Assembly (NCBI GenBank): GCA_002393865.1
Contig: DGUD01000098.1
Span: 1 to 7,792 of the forward strand
Length of the DNA stretch: 7,792 nt
Source of the DNA: Treponema sp. UBA4319
GTDB lineage: Bacteria > Spirochaetota > Spirochaetia > Treponematales > Treponemataceae
Direction: 5' to 3'
Shown: positions 4,768 to 7,792 of the stretch, piece by piece
Layout: the number at the start of each line of letters is the position of its first letter
Numbering within the stretch: the stretch's first letter is position 1
The notes under the pieces: generated by a model
The model's input: only the letters and a program-made list of their open reading frames with translations
Told to the model about the DNA's origin: nothing
Database searches by the model: none
Made by a program: the position numbers and the translations under genes

Positions 4768-7509
4768 CTATTCCGCGGGGACTCCGGCGGGTTTCCAGCT
4801 TGCGGATGCCGAGATGGGGCTCTGTACGTGCCACCATTCGTTGCTGGCGATGTCAAAGACGTATTTGCCGTGGTTGTAAGGCTGATGCCCGTCGTTTGCG
4901 GAGATGATGACCCCTCCTTCTTTGAGAGGGCTGGTGTCCAGCGGGATGTCTTTGCCGGTGAAGGGGTTCACGGGCTGTCCGACGAGGCCTTTCAGCAGCA
5001 GCGAGGGGGCGTCGGCATTTGTCATGAACGATTCCGGGTCGATGCGGAGCTCTCCGCCAGCCCCGATGTCCTTGAACATCAGCAGCGGGTGGTAATGCCC
5101 GCGCCCCTTGTAGGCGCTGCCCGCGACGCGGCTGTCCAGATTCCCGTCGTCCTCAAAGTATGCTTCCATACCGTTGTTCCCGTGGTCGGCGACGATGACG
5201 ATTTTTGTGTTGTCGTAGGCTCCGTTTGCCTTAAGGTAGTCCAGCCAGGTTCCGAGCAGCCTGAAGCTTGCCATCTGGGTCGCATAGGAGGGGTCGTCCT
5301 TGAACGGGGAGCTTCCCCTGTCCGTCACCTCGTCCGTGGGAATGTAGCCGGGCGCCTGCAGGTACATGGATTCGTGCGTCAGGTTGTTCGTAATCATCGT
5401 ATAGGTGCCGTTGTCGGTGTCCTCTACGGAGCTGAGCTCGCAGAGATAGTCGAGCAGCGCGTAGCTGTCAAGGACTGTCTTTATGTCCTGCGAGGCGAGG
5501 TTTGCGCTCCAGTAGCTGCCTGACTTGTAGATGAGCTCCCGCAGGCAGATGGGCGCCTCGCGGAACAGGCTGAAGAAGAGCAGGTTCCGCTCTAGCGTCT
5601 CACCCGTGGAATCGTGGATGTTGCCGCTGTTCTTGTTCTTGAACCAGAGGTCGGTATATTTGCCCATGGTCTGATAGCCGCGAATGCGGGGATAGGGCTG
5701 CAGGAAGCTCAGGTCGCAGAAGTGCTCGTAGTTCGGCCATGTGGGGTCTGTTATCACCGCGGAATAGCCGAGCGTCTCCGAGAAAATCCGCGGGAGCAGC
5801 AGCTGCGCCTGGTTGTTCTTGTCGATGAGCGTCTCCGTGCTCCGCCTGTTCATCTCCTGCGGGATATATTCGTAGCCCCCGTACAACCCCGGCGCCCCCT
5901 GCAGGGTATGCCCGTTGAATGAGATGGTGTTCTCGAAGAGCGTGAAGCCGGAGAACTGGCGGGCAAGATCGGGGTCTTCCTTCAGAATCTCCGGGACGAT
6001 GAAATTCTGGGCGCGGTCAAGCATGATGAGGATGACGTTCGGGTGGTTCTTTGAGAAGCGGAATATCGGCGAGACTGCCGAGAGCGATGCCCCTGTGGCC
6101 GCGCGGTATTCCCTGTAGCTGGAGGCGATGGTGACGGAATTTGCGGCGGAGATGGCCGCCAGCGCCATGATGCATATCGCCGGTATGGCGGTGAGGATTC
6201 TTGCCTTTCTCAGGCGGATGATGCAGACTGCCGCGACCGCAAGCAGCGCGAGCACCGCAAGGTTCAGCACGGACAGGGGCGAGACGGTCTTGAAATCCGC
6301 CGCGTTCAGGAATGTCATCGAGGCCGATATATCCCCGTACGGCAGCATAAAGACAAAGGTGTTCAGCAGCGCACCCGCCGCGGCTATGAGAGAGACCGCC
6401 GCGAATGCCGCCTGTATCCGCGCTCCGAAAAGGAAATAGATGCTCACGAGCCAGAGGTGCAGCCCGATTGCCTGGATGCTGGCGGTGAAAATAAAATGGA
6501 AGGGGCTGCCGTAGTGGCCGATATCGCAGAATTCCGTCGCGGAGGAGGCGATGAGCGTGGACGGGATGGCGTAGCCCGCCAGAATGCAGAGGAAGGCGCA
6601 GCAGAGCAGGTAGAGCCTGTGCCTGAGGCTTTTGTCCTGCACAAGGGGCGCGAGCGGCTTGTCGAGCAGCCATCGCGTTCCCCTCGCGATGAGGGGCAGC
6701 AGGAAAATCACAAGGAAGAAAAGCGCCGCGATGCATTTATTCTGCATGTCGGTCTCGTAGAAGAACAATCCCTTGACGAGCATGACGGCGCAGACCATGC
6801 AGACCACGATGTAGAAGCTTTTCAGCGGATTCTTGCATTTATAGAAGATATTCTTGACAAGGCTGAACAGGTTGTTGCACGTCCAGTACAGGACGAGCCC
6901 TGCGGGGGATTGGTACAGCACCACAAGGAAGAGCGCCGCCATCCCGAAAATCTGTATTTTTTCCCGCAATCCGTGCCCCTTGGAATAGATGGCGCCGGAT
7001 ATGCAGTTGATGAGCGTCATCGCGATGGGCAGCACGTTCACCGGCAGCGATTTGCCGCCAAGCGTGATGCGGAAAAGCTCGTCGGGTGTCCCCATGTCGG
7101 AGATGAAGAGGAACGGGACGCCCTGCAGCGCCTTGAGCCCCGAAAGAAAGCTGTAGGCGGCAAGGAAAAACGGAATCTGGATGAGAATCCCGAATGAGGA
7201 GCGGAGCCCCATGAGCGGGCTGTAGTGGGATTCCCGGTAGAACGCGTTCGTCATCATATAGCGCTCGTCGCCGGAAAAAGCCTTTTTTATCCGGTCCAGC
7301 TGCGGCTTCATCGCGGCGGCCTGCTTCCTGTCGCTTTCCTGCCAGCGCTCCGCGACCGCATAGAGGGGAAGGCACAGCAGTGTGATGCCCGCGCTTACGG
7401 CGATGACAGCGATTCCCTCGTTGTCCGCAATCCTGAAGGAGAACATGTAGATACATTCTATCAGGGTGTAGAGCGGATAGATGATGAGCGTATACAGTAT
7501 ATGTGACAT
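4768..7509 (-). CDS. YidC/Oxa1-like membrane domain fused to a sulfatase-fold hydrolase/transferase
   Basis: A 913-residue membrane protein in three parts. Residues about 1-220 resemble the YidC/Oxa1 core: an amphipathic start, helices near 32-52, 104-124, 158-175 and 187-210, the cytoplasmic loop MKPQLDRIKKAF, LIQIPFFLAAY (109-119) and SPAGLVLYW (201-209). Residues about 230-460 add some seven more membrane helices. Residues about 490-913 are an extracytoplasmic alkaline-phosphatase/sulfatase-superfamily domain: NVILIMLD with D498, a possible nucleophile T535 in GHTLQG, H712 in NLTHES, ADHG with D775 and H776, and H805/H807. These fit the metal site of sulfatase, phosphoethanolamine-transferase and lipoteichoic-acid-synthase enzymes, with Thr as in the transferases. 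In YidC the first core helix carries a groove Arg; by alignment T43 stands there. The membrane part may therefore be a modified scaffold, not an insertase. A role in envelope polymer or lipid modification is inferred. AAGGA stands 11 bases before the ATG, slightly far. It has its own promoter and terminator. Confidence 0.8.
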   Translation of the reverse strand: MSHILYTLIIYPLYTLIECIYMFSFRIADNEGIAVIAVSAGITLLCLPLYAVAERWQESDRKQAAAMKPQLDRIKKAFSGDERYMMTNAFYRESHYSPLMGLRSSFGILIQIPFFLAAYSFLSGLKALQGVPFLFISDMGTPDELFRITLGGKSLPVNVLPIAMTLINCISGAIYSKGHGLREKIQIFGMAALFLVVLYQSPAGLVLYWTCNNLFSLVKNIFYKCKNPLKSFYIVVCMVCAVMLVKGLFFYETDMQNKCIAALFFLVIFLLPLIARGTRWLLDKPLAPLVQDKSLRHRLYLLCCAFLCILAGYAIPSTLIASSATEFCDIGHYGSPFHFIFTASIQAIGLHLWLVSIYFLFGARIQAAFAAVSLIAAAGALLNTFVFMLPYGDISASMTFLNAADFKTVSPLSVLNLAVLALLAVAAVCIIRLRKARILTAIPAICIMALAAISAANSVTIASSYREYRAATGASLSAVSPIFRFSKNHPNVILIMLDRAQNFIVPEILKEDPDLARQFSGFTLFENTISFNGHTLQGAPGLYGGYEYIPQEMNRRSTETLIDKNNQAQLLLPRIFSETLGYSAVITDPTWPNYEHFCDLSFLQPYPRIRGYQTMGKYTDLWFKNKNSGNIHDSTGETLERNLLFFSLFREAPICLRELIYKSGSYWSANLASQDIKTVLDSYALLDYLCELSSVEDTDNGTYTMITNNLTHESMYLQAPGYIPTDEVTDRGSSPFKDDPSYATQMASFRLLGTWLDYLKANGAYDNTKIVIVADHGNNGMEAYFEDDGNLDSRVAGSAYKGRGHYHPLLMFKDIGAGGELRIDPESFMTNADAPSLLLKGLVGQPVNPFTGKDIPLDTSPLKEGGVIISANDGHQPYNHGKYVFDIASNEWWHVQSPISASASWKPAGVPAE

Positions 7510-7562
7510 GGCTTGAATATTCCTTCCCCAAGAGACAGCGTATCTGCTGGCTGGTGATAGAA

Positions 7563-7591
7563 CTGCCGGAAAACCTTGTTTCTCCGGACAG
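7563..7591 (-). promoter_or_regulatory. 5'-terminal leader stem-loop of the fusion mRNA
   Basis: On the - strand CTGTCCGGAGAAAC (7591-7578) pairs with GTTTTCCGGCAG (7574-7563), twelve pairs with two single-base bulges and the loop AAG. It starts about four bases after the predicted transcription start, as the related stem-loop does in the S1 leader (341-368); both begin CTG-CCGGA and end TTCCGGCAG. No T-run follows. Confidence 0.5.
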
Positions 7592-7601
7592 CAGCGGCTT
7601 T

Positions 7602-7664
7602 ATGATAGTAAAATTCCTTTGCAAAGTCAACGAAGCCATGGGGACCGCGCAGGGATTCAGCATG
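7602..7664 (-). promoter_or_regulatory. Promoter of the fusion gene with upstream motif
   Basis: On the - strand: CATGCTGAATCCCTG (7664-7650), 19 bases, TTGACT (-35, 7630-7625), 17 bases, TATCAT (-10, 7607-7602). Both boxes match the consensus at 5 of 6 positions with ideal spacing. Predicted start of transcription near 7595, leader of about 86 bases. The motif is the end of the 143-bp repeat. Confidence 0.75.
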
Positions 7665-7792
7665 AAAACAAAAATGCGCTCCCAGCGGAAAAACACCCGG
7701 ACTGCCTGTTGCACGCTTCGCTTTGCAAATGGCAGCACGGGCGCTTTTCCGCTTCCGCGCATTTTTTATGTTGGATCCTTGGCTTTTGTAGC
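7650..7792 (-). repeat. 143-bp repeat, right copy, long hairpin
   Basis: Inverted copy of 140-282 with 5 mismatches, reaching the very edge of the window, so it may continue. The hairpin lies at 7670-7766. Two of the differences (A to G in the inner stem) leave G-T pairs on one strand, so the fold is largely kept. It ends at 7650 with the 15-base motif before the fusion-gene promoter, the same relation as the left copy has to the S1 promoter. Confidence 0.85.

Noticed and set aside
4747..5523. 258-codon + strand reading frame
   Set aside because: It is antisense to the catalytic domain of the fusion gene, whose motifs are clear; GC-rich genes often give such open antisense frames.
6839..7762. 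307-codon - strand reading frame running through the fusion-gene start into the repeat
   Set aside because: It is a shifted frame over the real YidC-like coding sequence and crosses the promoter and hairpin; its sequence is low in recognisable structure.
140..7792. Composite transposon or genomic island bounded by inverted repeats
   Set aside because: No transposase or integrase lies between the repeats, and the content includes an ordinary S1 gene with its own promoter tied to the repeat.

Overview
The window holds five genes: one on the + strand at the left (an S1-domain RNA-binding protein) and four on the - strand (from the right: a YidC-like/sulfatase-fold fusion, a radical SAM protein, a Nudix hydrolase, and a polytopic membrane protein of GT-C glycosyltransferase type). 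Nothing identifies the species. The S1 protein's sequence style, the TatD-associated type of radical SAM protein, mostly GC-rich genes and a poly-G promoter tract suggest a host-associated bacterium, perhaps a Treponema-like spirochaete. A Firmicute is the main alternative, and I hold this only weakly.

Layout. Positions 1-416 are a dense non-coding block: a leftward promoter-like sequence at the edge (2-30), an AT-rich hairpin with a T-run (99-138), a 143-bp repeat that folds into a long hairpin (140-282), then the S1 promoter and leader. The S1 gene (420-1526) ends in a terminator hairpin. Next comes a 70-bp leftover of a Nudix gene 3' end (1622-1691), then the AT-richer glycosyltransferase-like gene (1711-3258), whose promoter region has a run of nine G on the coding strand. 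The intact Nudix gene (3360-3854) overlaps the radical SAM gene (3841-4497) and is probably co-translated with it. A 270-bp gap (4498-4767) contains two DnaA-box-like 9-mers and the terminator of the large fusion gene (4768-7509). The right edge (7650-7792) is a second, inverted copy of the 143-bp repeat.

How the parts fit. The two envelope genes, a membrane glycosyltransferase candidate and an extracytoplasmic hydrolase/transferase on a YidC-like membrane domain, are the functional centre; both could modify surface glycans or lipids, though no substrate can be read from the sequence. The S1 gene and the fusion gene seem to share a regulatory architecture: the same 143-bp repeat ends in a 15-base motif, followed exactly 19 bases later by a -35 box, a 17-base spacer, a -10 box, and then a similar stem-loop right at the predicted mRNA 5' end. 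The third motif copy near the left edge has the same spacing. This repeated upstream module, the poly-G promoter, and the fusion protein with Thr where the YidC groove Arg is expected are the observations most worth following up.
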